From JACPUW01 sp049115495 (lineage in GTDB: Bacteria > Bacteroidota > Bacteroidia > CAILMK01 > JACPUW01): a stretch of DNA of 64,000 bases. Positions 51,844 to 59,549 of the stretch are shown piece after piece. The notes beneath the pieces are model-generated. The model was given only the letters and a program-made list of their open reading frames with translations, made no database searches and was not told where the DNA came from. The translations under genes were made by a program, and so were the position numbers. Every line of letters begins with the position of its first letter. Within the stretch, counting starts at the first letter, position 1. The stretch spans positions 186,001 to 250,000 of the forward strand of contig JAGDZV010000004.1 of NCBI GenBank assembly GCA_049115495.1. Reading direction: 5' to 3'.

Positions 51844-52932
51844 TTGAACTCAAAACCCAATACGAATAACTCAACACAGCTTAAAAAAGGCCGCGGTGCT
51901 CAGCAAAACACCGCCAACAAATTCAGTCAGTATGATTTGGATAGTGAGTTTTTTGAAGATGTGGTAGATGAAGAAGAGTTGAGCGAAAAGCCGCAAACGC
52001 AGTTGCAAGCGGTTCACCCAAAAACCATTGTAAATAAAATTACTAGCCCTGATGTTCCCATGCCTTGGGGAATAAACCCTTACCAAGGCTGCGAGCATGG
52101 CTGCACCTATTGCTATGCAAGGCCAACCCATGAATATTGGGGCTACAGTGCAGGTAAGGATTTTGAGCAAAAGATTCTTTACAAACCCAATGCGACCAAT
52201 TTGCTTAGGCAGTTTTTCACCAAGAAAAGTTGGAAAGTCGCGCCGATAATGCTTTCTGGGAACACGGATTGTTACCAGCCTGTAGAAAGAAAATTGCAGC
52301 TTACTCGGCAATTGCTCCAAGTATTTTGTGAATACCGTAACCCCGTAGGCATTATCACAAAAAATGCGCTTTTACTAAGAGATTTGGATTTGCTGAAAGA
52401 GCTCAACGAGCGTAATTTGGTTCACGTAGCCATATCACTTACCACTCTAAACGAAAGTGTAAGAAGAAAGCTTGAGCCAAGAACTTCATCAGTAAAAATG
52501 CGCTTGAAAACCATCAAGACTTTATCAGATAATGGTATTCCTGTTGTTGCGCAAATGGGACCTGTAATTCCTGGATTAACCGATCACGAAATACATGATG
52601 TGGTAAAAGCGGCTGCTGAAAACGGGGCAAGCCAAATGAGTTACATAATGGTAAGGCTCAATGGCGTTGTAGCAACCGTTTTTGAAGATTGGGTGCATAA
52701 AGCTTTTCCTGATAGGGCATCTAAAATATTGAGTAACATAAAACAAACACACGGCGGTAATATGGGCGAAAACCGATTTGGAACCAGAATGCGCGGTGAA
52801 GGTGCGGTTGTCGAAGCTTGTAACAGAATGTTTAAGATGGCCCAAGCTAAATATTGCCCCAAAAAGGATTTAAGCAAAATGGATACTCACCATTTTAGAA
52901 GACCACAAAAAGGGCAGTTGGAGATGTTTTAA
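51844..52932 (+). CDS. PA0069-family radical SAM protein (SplB-like)
   Basis: 362 residues from a TTG (MNSKPNTNNSTQLKKGRG); no ATG is available before the conserved GRGAQQNTANKFSQYD block. Radical SAM cluster CEHGCTYCYARPTHEYWG (CxxxCxxC) and GNTDCYQPVERKLQLTRQ, typical of the PA0069/spore-photoproduct-lyase-like family. The substrate is unknown, but the position next to dnaE and dinB suggests DNA-damage repair or processing. Its 3' tail (last ~60 bases) is duplicated at 53713-53772. Confidence 0.9.
   Translation: MNSKPNTNNSTQLKKGRGAQQNTANKFSQYDLDSEFFEDVVDEEELSEKPQTQLQAVHPKTIVNKITSPDVPMPWGINPYQGCEHGCTYCYARPTHEYWGYSAGKDFEQKILYKPNATNLLRQFFTKKSWKVAPIMLSGNTDCYQPVERKLQLTRQLLQVFCEYRNPVGIITKNALLLRDLDLLKELNERNLVHVAISLTTLNESVRRKLEPRTSSVKMRLKTIKTLSDNGIPVVAQMGPVIPGLTDHEIHDVVKAAAENGASQMSYIMVRLNGVVATVFEDWVHKAFPDRASKILSNIKQTHGGNMGENRFGTRMRGEGAVVEACNRMFKMAQAKYCPKKDLSKMDTHHFRRPQKGQLEMF
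52873..52932 (+). repeat. Direct repeat A: 3' end of the radical SAM gene
   Basis: The last 60 bases of the gene recur at 53713-53772 with about eight differences, 840 bases away. It marks the left end of a tandem duplication containing the lipoprotein gene. Confidence 0.75.
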
Positions 52933-53669
52933 ATAACAATGCCCGCCTTTACATAAACAAGTTCGGTTGTATAGTACATCCATTCGTTTGGTAGCATTAA
53001 ACCACGAATTGGTAGTCTAGAACCAACCGTGAGTGTAAAGCTCTTGTATATGCTAAATTGTTGGTGCAAGGAAACAATACCATACAGGTGGTTTTTTATT
53101 TCACCACTTTCTTTCCATTCAAAGGGCTCATTAATTGTTCTATGCGTTGTTATATATTTAATTTCTGGAGCAAAACACAACTCAAACTCTAGGGCTGTGG
53201 CATTTTGAGATTCAAACGGGCCTGTATTAGGATGTGTTAAGTAGCCAATCATAAATCTACCCATAATTTGCTTTGATTGAATTTTGCTTGATGAAGGAAA
53301 ATTATCACCTTGTCCAATGAACTGGCCTTCGTCAAAATGCCATCTTTCTTTTTTTGTAAAATCAGTAAAACTCAAGCCATAGGTGTAAAAAGTGTTTCGG
53401 CTTTTTTTAAAGTTGATTTTGCCCGAGCCAAGTGAGTATTTAAGGCCAGCATCGCTTATGGTAAATGAAGTTTGTATTAATCTATTTGATTTCGTGAGCC
53501 TTGAAAATTGTAAATCCGCGCTTCTGAAAGATGCGCAAGCTTTAATGTTCGTTTGTTCTGTTGTATCAACCATAGGTATGTTGGGTGAATTCGGTTGATA
53601 CAAAACAGGGTTGCATGAACTCATAACAAATGAAAATGCAATTATATAAAGGAGTAATAGTTTCTTCAT
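52929..53669 (-). CDS. Lipoprotein, intact copy of a duplicated pair
   Basis: 246 residues, lipobox VMSSC at ~15-19 followed by NPVLYQPNSPNIPMVDTTEQ. Beta-rich body likely forming a small barrel or jelly roll (ITTHRTINEPF, VGSRLPIRGLM). Function unknown. Its stop overlaps the convergent radical SAM stop by 4 bases. A near-consensus -7 TACTTTAG (53674-53681) lies 4 bases before the ATG. The neighbouring pseudogene is its tandem duplicate. Confidence 0.75.
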   Translation of the reverse strand: MKKLLLLYIIAFSFVMSSCNPVLYQPNSPNIPMVDTTEQTNIKACASFRSADLQFSRLTKSNRLIQTSFTISDAGLKYSLGSGKINFKKSRNTFYTYGLSFTDFTKKERWHFDEGQFIGQGDNFPSSSKIQSKQIMGRFMIGYLTHPNTGPFESQNATALEFELCFAPEIKYITTHRTINEPFEWKESGEIKNHLYGIVSLHQQFSIYKSFTLTVGSRLPIRGLMLPNEWMYYTTELVYVKAGIVI

Positions 53670-53673
53670 TGGG

Positions 53674-53681
53674 CTAAAGTA
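53674..53681 (-). promoter_or_regulatory. Promoter -7 element of the lipoprotein gene
   Basis: TACTTTAG, 7 of 8 to TAnnTTTG, with CCCA between it and the ATG. The same element with the same 4-base spacing precedes the duplicated pseudogene (54556-54563). Confidence 0.5.
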
Positions 53682-53712
53682 TGAAATTCATTTTAAGCAA
53701 TCAATTTCACTT

Positions 53713-53772
53713 TAGCAAATGGATACACAGCATTTTAAAAGACCGATAAAAAGGGCAGTTGGAGATGTTTTA
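53713..53772 (+). repeat. Direct repeat B: remnant of the radical SAM 3' end
   Basis: ATGGATACACAGCATTTTAAAAG... matches the radical SAM tail ATGGATACTCACCATTTTAGAAG..., including AAAAAGGGCAGTTGGAGATG. It is a fossil left by the 840-bp duplication; the few codons here are not a gene. Confidence 0.75.
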
Positions 53773-53776
53773 GTTT

Positions 53777-54551
53777 TCAAAATATTCGATATCCAAGTCT
53801 TAAATAGACTACCTCTTGAGTTATATAATATTGCTGTGAGAAAAGCTCTTTATTTTCAGAGAAAGGTAGTTTTATACCGAAAGTTATGCATAGTCCATTT
53901 CCAAAGCTTGCTTGACTTTGCATCGTTAGAACGGTGTAGTTTACATTTTTGAGATGTTTATAGTATTCAGTTCTTGATTCATCAATATCACTGTAGATAT
54001 GATACTCAGTTTTTAGAGATGGAATTTGAGTGTATTCAAGGCTTAAAGAGTTAATCCATTTGAAGTCCTTTTTTCTTCTGCCAGGTTTGGTTTGAGCAAT
54101 TGTAAAGTTTAAGTGGCGTTGAGTTCCTTCAATTCGAGCATTGGCAGTCCATGGGTTGCCGAATAGAGCTTCTATTGCATTTGCGGAAGTTTCTAGACTA
54201 GAATTTGCTTTTGAAATTCCCCAGTTTGCAGAAGTGAAATATTTGTTATTAGAAGATAGTTGAAACTGATAGCCAAGGCCAAAGCTAAAACCTTCTAGAA
54301 AGGTTGACGTTTAATGGCTTTCGAACTTCCCAAAAATTACCACTTAATGCATTTTGTAAAACTATGTTCTTCCCAATTAAGAAATTAGAGTGTAGTTCGG
54401 CTGACTGAAAACCTACATGAGAGTTTAATTCAACTCCATTGGATGTATCTACCAATGGGATATTGATAGTGTTTGCAACATATAAGGTTGGTGAACATGC
54501 ACTCAAAATCAACAAACTCACGATCATATAAAAGGGCAATAGGTTTTTCAT
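53777..54551 (-). pseudogene. Frameshifted duplicate of the lipoprotein gene
   Basis: The N-terminal frame (ATG 54551, MKNLLPFYMIVSLLILSAC, then LYVANTINIPLVDTSNG) stops at 54285. A second frame on the same strand is open from about 54300 to a TGA at 53777 (EGFSFGLGYQFQLSSNN..., ending VYLRLGYRIF), giving a combined ~255 residues against 246 in the intact copy. One frameshift near 54285-54305, around TCTAGAAGGTTTTAG, breaks it. Alternatives are sequencing error or programmed shift. The promoter still looks good (TACTTTAG 4 bases upstream). Confidence 0.75.
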
Positions 54552-54555
54552 ATGT

Positions 54556-55839
54556 CTAAAGTAAGAAATCCTTCTGCAACAACCATTTATACATTGGCAA
54601 AATCCTTACCCAGCCATTTTCGGTTTTTATATCTTCATCATCATCGTTGGTTATTAGTAAGCTTTCCTTTATGCCGTAATACTTCATGGCTTCGTTTAAG
54701 CCTTTTAGCTCGCGTTGGCGGGTGCTAAATTCATCAAGATCGTAGCATACGTTTATTAGTTTTTGCTCCCCTTCCATATAGAAATCAACTTCTTGTTTAC
54801 CCAAGTAATAATGAATGTCTTCGGTTTTGCGGCGCAAGTGCAGGTAAACCGTGTTTTCGTACATTCTGCCATAATCAGGTGCAAATACAAAAGCTTGCCG
54901 CATGCCGGTGTCTATGCCGTAAACCTTGTTGGGGTTCACTGCTTTTTCACGTTCAGATTTGCTGTGTTTCTGCACATTAAAAAAGATAAAAGCATCTTCT
55001 AAATAACCCATAAAGTCATACAGCGTGTTTTTGCCTATGCTGTAGCCTTGCGATTTAAGGTCGTTAAACAACTTGTTTATACTCAGCGGATTGCTCATAT
55101 TTACAAACAAGTGCTTTATCAGGTATTTGAGTAATTTGGTGTTCTTTATAGCGTACCTGTCGGCTAAGTCGCGGTATATCACTAAATCTATATACTCGTT
55201 GAGCACGCGGTTGGCGGTGTATTTATCAAGGTCAACCGTTTCAGGATACGAGCCTTTTTCTATGTATTCGCTAAGCGCGTTTTGCACCAAAGCTTTTTGT
55301 TGTGTTCCTGTGGTACTTGCTTTTATGTTTTTAAAGCCAAGAAACTCTGAAAATGATAATGGAAAGGCTTCAAAAGGTAAGGTGCGGCCACGTAGCGAAG
55401 TGGCTATTTCTTTACTCAAAAGCTTGCTCGATGAACCCGTTATGTAGATTCTACAATCTTCGGTGTCATATATTCTGCGGATGAATTTCTCCCAATTGGG
55501 TACGTCTTGTATTTCGTCAAAAAAGAAATAAACGGTTTCGTTTTTCTTATCAGGATAAAGCTCGTAGTAGGCGGTTAAAAAGTTGTCGAGGCTTTCTTCG
55601 GAAAAAGGAAAAAGTCGGTCATCTTCAAAATTGATGTAGATGAGGTTTTCTCGTGGGTGAGTTTCGCTCAGTTTATTCACTAGATCAAACAGCATGTAGG
55701 TTTTGCCACAGCGGCGCGGCCCTATGATAGAAACCACTTTATTGATGTTGGTTGGCAGTTCTATTTCTCGAGCTATGGTGGCTTTTGGTTTTCGCAGCAC
55801 CCAATCTGTTATTATGTCTTTAACCTTGTCTTTCTTCAT
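54556..55839 (-). CDS. AAA_14/DUF4143 ATPase
   Basis: 427 residues. Walker A GPRRCGKTYML, Walker B YFFFDEIQDV, sensor region YITGSSSKLLSKEIATSLRGR, PLSFSEFLGF, and a C-terminal DUF4143 restriction-endonuclease-like domain (KVYGIDTGMRQAFVF, YYLGKQEVDFYM with Glu-x-Asp-like acids). Such ATPases are scattered accessory genes with unknown targets. Three iteron-like repeats cover the promoter (55841-55932), so it is probably autoregulated. It lies 4 bases after the pseudogene's ATG. Confidence 0.9.
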   Translation of the reverse strand: MKKDKVKDIITDWVLRKPKATIAREIELPTNINKVVSIIGPRRCGKTYMLFDLVNKLSETHPRENLIYINFEDDRLFPFSEESLDNFLTAYYELYPDKKNETVYFFFDEIQDVPNWEKFIRRIYDTEDCRIYITGSSSKLLSKEIATSLRGRTLPFEAFPLSFSEFLGFKNIKASTTGTQQKALVQNALSEYIEKGSYPETVDLDKYTANRVLNEYIDLVIYRDLADRYAIKNTKLLKYLIKHLFVNMSNPLSINKLFNDLKSQGYSIGKNTLYDFMGYLEDAFIFFNVQKHSKSEREKAVNPNKVYGIDTGMRQAFVFAPDYGRMYENTVYLHLRRKTEDIHYYLGKQEVDFYMEGEQKLINVCYDLDEFSTRQRELKGLNEAMKYYGIKESLLITNDDDEDIKTENGWVRILPMYKWLLQKDFLL

Positions 55840-55840
55840 T

Positions 55841-55932
55841 GTTTCTTCTTACGAAAGTACACCAAAGATAAATAGTTTCTTTGTTAAAAAAGATACTATA
55901 GTAAATAGTTTCTTCTTTAAGAAGGATAAAAC
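55841..55932 (-). promoter_or_regulatory. Three iteron-like repeats over the DUF4143 ATPase promoter
   Basis: Starting at 55841, 55874 and 55908 (spacing 33-34 bases), each has GTTTCTT at its left end and an AAAG/AAGA-rich right arm ending in a GTAC/ATAC/AAAC word. In minus orientation the repeat nearest the gene contains the -7-like TACTTTCG. The regular helical spacing (about three turns) fits cooperative binding by a regulator or by the ATPase itself. Confidence 0.55.
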
Positions 55933-56015
55933 GTAAGTTTTGTTTCTTCGCTCATAAAGATTTACAAGGTTTGGTTATGCCAGAACATTTCTAACATTTC
56001 ATTGTCTTAGAAAGT

Positions 56016-56435
56016 ATGAAACTCATAGATTGGCAATTGAGCATAAATGCTGGAATGGTAATTCTTATATGGATGGTGCAGACTATTATTTATCCGGCTT
56101 ACCACAGCATTTCGCCTGAATTGTTTAAGTCTTGGCATGGCATTTACTCAGGACAAATTAGCAGAATTGTTGCTCCATTGATGTTATTGCAAATTGGTTT
56201 GGCGGGAATACTATTCTTGAAAGAGCTAAATGGGTTTATCGGTATTCATCTTTTACTCATAATTGGCACCTGGGCGGTAACCTTTTTTGTTTCGGTTCCA
56301 CTTCATGGTGAATTAAATAGATTAGGGCAGCACTATGAAACTATTGATAAACTGGTGAGCACCAATTGGTATAGAACTGCACTTTGGTCCGCAGCTTTTG
56401 TAGTGTCGGTTTTGATTAAGTTGAAGTCTTCATAA
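56016..56435 (+). CDS. Four-helix membrane protein, unknown
   Basis: 139 residues with four membrane segments (MVILIWMVQTIIYPAYHSI, ISRIVAPLMLLQIGLAGILF, IGIHLLLIIGTWAVTFFVSV, LWSAAFVVSVLIK). The loop pattern YHSISPELFKSWHGIYSG and VPLHGELNRLGQ is like DUF1772-type small membrane proteins. Function unknown. Its 3' end overlaps the convergent next gene by 20 bases. Confidence 0.75.
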   Translation: MKLIDWQLSINAGMVILIWMVQTIIYPAYHSISPELFKSWHGIYSGQISRIVAPLMLLQIGLAGILFLKELNGFIGIHLLLIIGTWAVTFFVSVPLHGELNRLGQHYETIDKLVSTNWYRTALWSAAFVVSVLIKLKSS

Positions 56436-57132
56436 GGTGGGCCACCAACATCTTTTTGGCAATAGGTAAAAAAGTTTCTTGCATTGGGATTTTAATCTCG
56501 CTTTCAACCACGTAAGTTGCTGGGTTGGGTAGCTTCTTGTTCTTCTTAATCAAATCCGTTTTAATGCTAGATAGGGTGTTTACAATATTGCGTTTATAAG
56601 ATGTAATGAATTGTGTTTGCAGGCTGCGGTAATTATCGGTAGATGTACTAAAAATCGACATATAGTAATTGTAAACCAAGTATTGGTTTCTGGCATCGGC
56701 CAATATAATATAGCCTTCTTCTTTTCTTAAGGGCACGACGCCAACAGCATAGAGCTTCAAATTATCTTCAAAAAACTCGTATATATCTTTACCATTGTCT
56801 AAGTATGATTTGATCTTAGGAATTGAATATTTAACCAATTGCTCAATATTGTCAAGCACATGGTCGTCTTTCAAAACTTGCTTATAAATGAGTTGAAGTT
56901 TTCTAACATCAATTCCACTTGATTCCTTTGGAAAACCTTCATCAAGCTTTTTTTTGCTTGTTAAGAATTGATGTAAATTTTGATAGTGATTTACCAATTC
57001 TCCCAATGCAGGATAAAGTTTGGTCTCTTTAAAGTGTCGGTTAACGTATTGAAGATAAGCCAGCAATACGTATTTCTTGTATTCAAAATCCGCGTTGCCA
57101 TCGCAAAACCAGTTGTTTGTTAAGTTGCTCAT
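56416..57132 (-). CDS. Conserved-looking cytoplasmic protein, unknown
   Basis: 238 residues, mostly helical and charged, no signal peptide. Segments such as FEYKKYVLLAYLQYVNRHF, LYAVGVVPLRKEEGYIILAD and YNYYMSIFSTS give it the look of a globular helical/beta protein. I do not recognise a family. Divergent from groES with ~215 bases between. Confidence 0.7.
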   Translation of the reverse strand: MSNLTNNWFCDGNADFEYKKYVLLAYLQYVNRHFKETKLYPALGELVNHYQNLHQFLTSKKKLDEGFPKESSGIDVRKLQLIYKQVLKDDHVLDNIEQLVKYSIPKIKSYLDNGKDIYEFFEDNLKLYAVGVVPLRKEEGYIILADARNQYLVYNYYMSIFSTSTDNYRSLQTQFITSYKRNIVNTLSSIKTDLIKKNKKLPNPATYVVESEIKIPMQETFLPIAKKMLVAHLMKTST

Positions 57133-57215
57133 GACAGTTATTGTTATTAGGGTGACATGACAGGCTTTGAAAAAATGTCATATTCTTATTTACGCCTTTA
57201 AAGCCTGTTTTATTG

Positions 57216-57241
57216 CTATTTATAGGTTTTTTAATAAATAG
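57216..57241 (+). promoter_or_regulatory. Inverted repeat upstream of groES
   Basis: CTATTTAT-N10-ATAAATAG, perfect 8-bp arms, ~110 bases before groES. It is not the CIRCE element (TTAGCACTC-N9-GAGTGCTAA), which is absent. Possible regulatory site; AT-rich so low weight. Confidence 0.3.
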
Positions 57242-57347
57242 ACTGCCAAATTTTCCAACATCTCAAACAATTCAATGAGAAACAATACTTGGCATAGAAT
57301 TCGTAAACAGGGCGAGTAACAAAAACAAAAATTTAAAATAGTAGAAC

Positions 57348-57638
57348 ATGGCATCATCTATTAAACCTTTAGCTGACAGAGTTCTAGTTGAACCTGCTGC
57401 TGCTGAAACAACAACTGCTTCAGGCATTATTATTCCTGACACCGCTAAAGAGAAACCACAAAAAGGTACTGTGGTATCTGCGGGTCCTGGAAAAGTAGAA
57501 AACGGAACCAAAGTAGATATGACAGTTAAAGAAGGAGACACTGTTCTTTACGGAAAGTACGCAGGTACTGAAGTAACTATTGAAGGTAAGGAATTACTTA
57601 TCATGAGAGAGTCTGACATCTTAGGCGTTATCTCTTAA
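57348..57638 (+). CDS. groES: Co-chaperonin GroES
   Basis: 96 residues, normal length. IKPLADRVLVEP, the mobile loop TTASGIIIPDTAKEKP, GTVVSAGPGK, VLYGKYAGTEV and MRESDILGVI are classical. Caps the GroEL cage. 44 bases before groEL in the same operon. Confidence 0.98.
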   Translation: MASSIKPLADRVLVEPAAAETTTASGIIIPDTAKEKPQKGTVVSAGPGKVENGTKVDMTVKEGDTVLYGKYAGTEVTIEGKELLIMRESDILGVIS

Positions 57639-57682
57639 TTATTTATTTAGAAAATTCAATTAAATCTTAAAACAAAAGACAA

Positions 57683-59329
57683 ATGGCTAAGCAAATTACA
57701 TTTGATGCTGCTGCAAGAAACGGTTTGAGAGAAGGTGTTGACGCACTTGCCAACGCCGTAAAAGTTACCTTAGGACCAAAAGGTAGAAACGTTGTTATTG
57801 ACAAAAAATTCGGATCACCAACTGTAACTAAAGATGGTGTATCTGTTGCTAAAGAAATAGAGTTGAGCGATCCTATTGAAAATATGGGTGCTCAAATGGT
57901 TAAAGAAGTTGCTTCTAAAACTGCTGATGTAGCGGGTGATGGTACAACTACTGCAACTGTATTGGCCCAAGCGATTGTAAACGCAGGTTTAAAAAACGTT
58001 GCTGCCGGTGCTAACCCAATGGATCTTAAACGCGGTATTGACAAGTCAGTTGCTGCTGTAGTTAGTTCTCTTGCAGAGCTTTCTCAAGAAGTTGGCGACG
58101 ACTTTAGCAAAATTGAGCAAGTAGCTACTATCTCTGCTAACAACGATAGCGAGATTGGTAAGTTGATTGCACAAGCCATGGAAAAAGTTGGTAAAGAAGG
58201 AGTTATTACTGTAGAAGAAGCAAAAGGAACTGATGACGAACTTAAAACCGTAGAAGGTATGCAGTTCGATAGAGGTTACCAATCTCCTTACTTCACTACC
58301 AACACCGAAAAAATGGAAGCTGAGTTAGAGAACCCATACATCTTGATTCACGACAAGAAAATCTCTAACATGAAAGATATGCTACCTGTACTTGAGAAAA
58401 CTGCTCAATCAGGTCGTCCATTATTAATCATTTCTGAAGAAGTAGAAGGCGAAGCTCTTGCTACTCTAGTAGTAAACAAAATCAGAGGTACGCTAAAAAT
58501 TGCTGCTGTTAAAGCTCCAGGCTTTGGTGATAGAAGAAAAGCAATGTTAGAAGACATCGCAATTCTTACTGGCGGTACTGTAATTTCTGAAGAAAAAGGT
58601 TTCAAGCTTGATATGGCTGACCTAGGTCACTTAGGTGAAGCTGAGAAAATCGTTATTGACAAAGACAACACTACTATCGTAAATGGTAAGGGTGAAGCTG
58701 ATGATATTCAAGCTAGAGTAAACCAAATTAAAGCTCAGATTGAAAACACTACTTCTGACTACGACAAAGAAAAACTACAAGAGCGTTTGGCTAAACTAGC
58801 CGGCGGTGTTGCTGTAATCTACGTAGGTGCCATGAGCGAAGTAGAAATGAAAGAAAAGAAAGACAGAGTTGATGATGCGCTACACGCAACAAGAGCTGCT
58901 GTTGAAGAAGGAATCATCCCAGGTGGTGGAGTTGCTTTAATCAGAGGAATTGCTTCATTAGAAAGCATTGCAACTGAGAATGAAGACGAAGCTACTGGTG
59001 TTGCGATTGTAAGAAAATCATTAGAAGCTCCATTGCGTCAAATCGTTGTAAACGCTGGCGAAGCTGACGGTTCTATCGTAGTAGAAAGAGTAAGAACTGG
59101 TGCTGACGATTTTGGTTACAATGCAAGAACTGATGTATTTGAAAACATGTATGCTGCAGGTGTAATTGACCCAACTAAAGTTACAAGAGTTGCTCTTGAA
59201 AACGCTGGATCAGTTGCAGGTATGTTATTAACTACTGCTTGTGTACTAGTTGACGAGCCAGAACCAGAAGCGCCTGCAATGCCAGGTGGTGGAATGGGCG
59301 GCATGGACCCAGGAATGATGGGCATGTAG
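57683..59329 (+). CDS. groEL: Chaperonin GroEL
   Basis: 548 residues. VTLGPKGRNVVIDKKFG, the ATP motif GDGTTTATVLAQAI, the apical domain (LLIISEEVEGEAL, VKAPGFGDRRKAML) and GGGVALIRG are all present. The tail ends in Gly/Met repeats (PGGGMGGMDPGMMGM). Folds newly made proteins with GroES. A strong terminator follows at 59353. Confidence 0.99.
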   Translation: MAKQITFDAAARNGLREGVDALANAVKVTLGPKGRNVVIDKKFGSPTVTKDGVSVAKEIELSDPIENMGAQMVKEVASKTADVAGDGTTTATVLAQAIVNAGLKNVAAGANPMDLKRGIDKSVAAVVSSLAELSQEVGDDFSKIEQVATISANNDSEIGKLIAQAMEKVGKEGVITVEEAKGTDDELKTVEGMQFDRGYQSPYFTTNTEKMEAELENPYILIHDKKISNMKDMLPVLEKTAQSGRPLLIISEEVEGEALATLVVNKIRGTLKIAAVKAPGFGDRRKAMLEDIAILTGGTVISEEKGFKLDMADLGHLGEAEKIVIDKDNTTIVNGKGEADDIQARVNQIKAQIENTTSDYDKEKLQERLAKLAGGVAVIYVGAMSEVEMKEKKDRVDDALHATRAAVEEGIIPGGGVALIRGIASLESIATENEDEATGVAIVRKSLEAPLRQIVVNAGEADGSIVVERVRTGADDFGYNARTDVFENMYAAGVIDPTKVTRVALENAGSVAGMLLTTACVLVDEPEPEAPAMPGGGMGGMDPGMMGM

Positions 59330-59352
59330 AATATAACATCACTACATAAATC

Positions 59353-59389
59353 AAAAGCCGTTTCATTAACTTGGAACGGCTTTTTTTTT
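59353..59389 (+). terminator. Intrinsic terminator of groES-groEL
   Basis: Stem AAAAGCCGTT/AACGGCTTTT with a 12-base loop, followed by nine T, 24 bases after the groEL stop. Confidence 0.85.
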
Positions 59390-59406
59390 GGAGAGTAATG
59401 TGCATC

Positions 59407-59456
59407 GACCAGATTTGTAATCTGGGTCGTTCTCAAGTCGGATTTGTAATACGAGT
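59407..59456. repeat. Paired ATTTGTAAT palindromes
   Basis: GACCAGATTTGTAATCTGGGTC (shown as two arms: CCAGATT-TGT-AATCTGG) at 59407-59428, and a degenerate second copy CGGATT-TGT-AATACG at 59440-59454. They lie between groEL and the sugar dehydrogenase gene. This type of intergenic palindrome looks familiar from other Bacteroidetes; function unknown. Confidence 0.6.
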
Positions 59457-59549
59457 ATAGCTCTTTAGCCAAATTCCAATTGATTTTGAATCAATTTCTT
59501 TGTTTCAACAATTTTATAGAACATCCGTTTAAATCAAAAACCTTCTAAA

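Noticed and set aside
51871..52320. 149-codon frame on the minus strand over the radical SAM gene
   Set aside because: Antisense to the conserved iron-sulfur region; no independent support.
53719..53952. Plus-strand 77-codon frame
   Set aside because: Its first codons are the duplicated tail of the radical SAM gene in frame; the rest is antisense to the lipoprotein pseudogene.
57133..57347. CIRCE/HrcA operator before groES
   Set aside because: No TTAGCACTC-N9-GAGTGCTAA or near match is present.
59116..59472. 118-codon minus-strand frame over the groEL end
   Set aside because: Passes through the terminator and mirrors the Gly/Met tail; not a gene.
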